From positions 1-6,161 of the forward strand of contig JACDGO010000135.1 in assembly GCA_013821585.1 (NCBI GenBank): a DNA stretch of 6,161 nucleotides, in the 5' to 3' direction. The notes below the pieces were generated by a model. That model worked only from the letters and a program-made list of their open reading frames with translations. It did not search any database and was not told the origin of the DNA. Of the stretch, positions 6,111-6,161 are shown one piece after another (the first letter of the stretch is position 1; each line of letters begins with the position of its first letter). The translations under genes and the position numbers were made by a program. This DNA is from Sphingomonadaceae bacterium. Lineage in GTDB: Bacteria; Pseudomonadota; Alphaproteobacteria; Sphingomonadales; Sphingomonadaceae.

Positions 6111-6161
6111 GGAATGAGCAAGGATTCACCCTCGTCGAACTCGTCGTCGCGTTGTTCATCT
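6107..6161 (+). CDS. gspJ: Type II secretion system minor pseudopilin GspJ (3' part beyond window)
   Basis: Only 18 codons are present. They encode a 6-residue leader (MRNEQG) and the prepilin motif FTLVELVVALFI, with Glu at mature position 5, so this is clearly another pseudopilin. Assignment to GspJ rests on its position directly after gspI; the variable domain that would confirm it is outside the window. The ATG overlaps the gspI stop as ATGA and has a good Shine-Dalgarno. The frame is open to the right edge. Confidence 0.85.
   Translation, partial: MRNEQGFTLVELVVALFI

Noticed and set aside
1..6161. Type IV pilus assembly operon (PilQ/PilB/PilC/PilA) as an alternative reading
   Set aside because: The D-E-F-G-H-I-J order, the N0-N3 secretin layout, the GspG calcium-loop motif and the run of minor pseudopilins are specific to type II secretion.

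Overview
The window is a co-directional stretch of a type II secretion system (T2SS) operon in the order gspD-gspE-gspF-gspG-gspH-gspI-gspJ, all on the + strand. There is essentially no non-coding DNA. gspD is cut at its 5' end by the left edge, and only the first 18 codons of gspJ are present at the right edge. The DNA is strongly GC-rich (by eye about two thirds GC), and third codon positions are nearly all G or C. Together with the style of the proteins and a copy of a 'CATTCCCGCGAAGGCG' repeat, this suggests an alphaproteobacterium, most likely of the Sphingomonas group. That placement is inference from memory, not a search result.

Layout: bases 1-2152 encode the outer-membrane secretin GspD, 2149-3612 the cytoplasmic ATPase GspE, and 3605-4828 the inner-membrane platform protein GspF. 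Next come the major pseudopilin GspG (4825-5268), the minor pseudopilins GspH (5243-5758) and GspI (5733-6110), and the start of minor pseudopilin GspJ (6107 to the edge). Every junction overlaps: GTGA for D/E, 8 nt for E/F, ATGA for F/G, 26 nt for G/H, 26 nt for H/I and ATGA for I/J. The genes are therefore almost certainly one transcript with translational coupling. No promoter or factor-independent terminator is visible inside the window.

How the parts work together (known for the family): GspE hydrolyses ATP at the inner membrane and drives GspF. GspF promotes assembly of the GspG pseudopilus, which is tipped by GspH-I-J-K. The growing pseudopilus pushes folded periplasmic substrates through the GspD channel. 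GspC, K, L, M and the prepilin peptidase GspO are expected but are not in the window. gspC probably lies just upstream and gspK just downstream.

The core system is ordinary and complete in its key residues; I found no undescribed system. The most unusual spot is the gspG/gspH junction. A perfect 7-bp inverted repeat begins on the gspG stop codon and is followed at once by a REP-like imperfect palindrome. Both are read through in frame as part of an unusually long 31-residue GspH prepilin leader.
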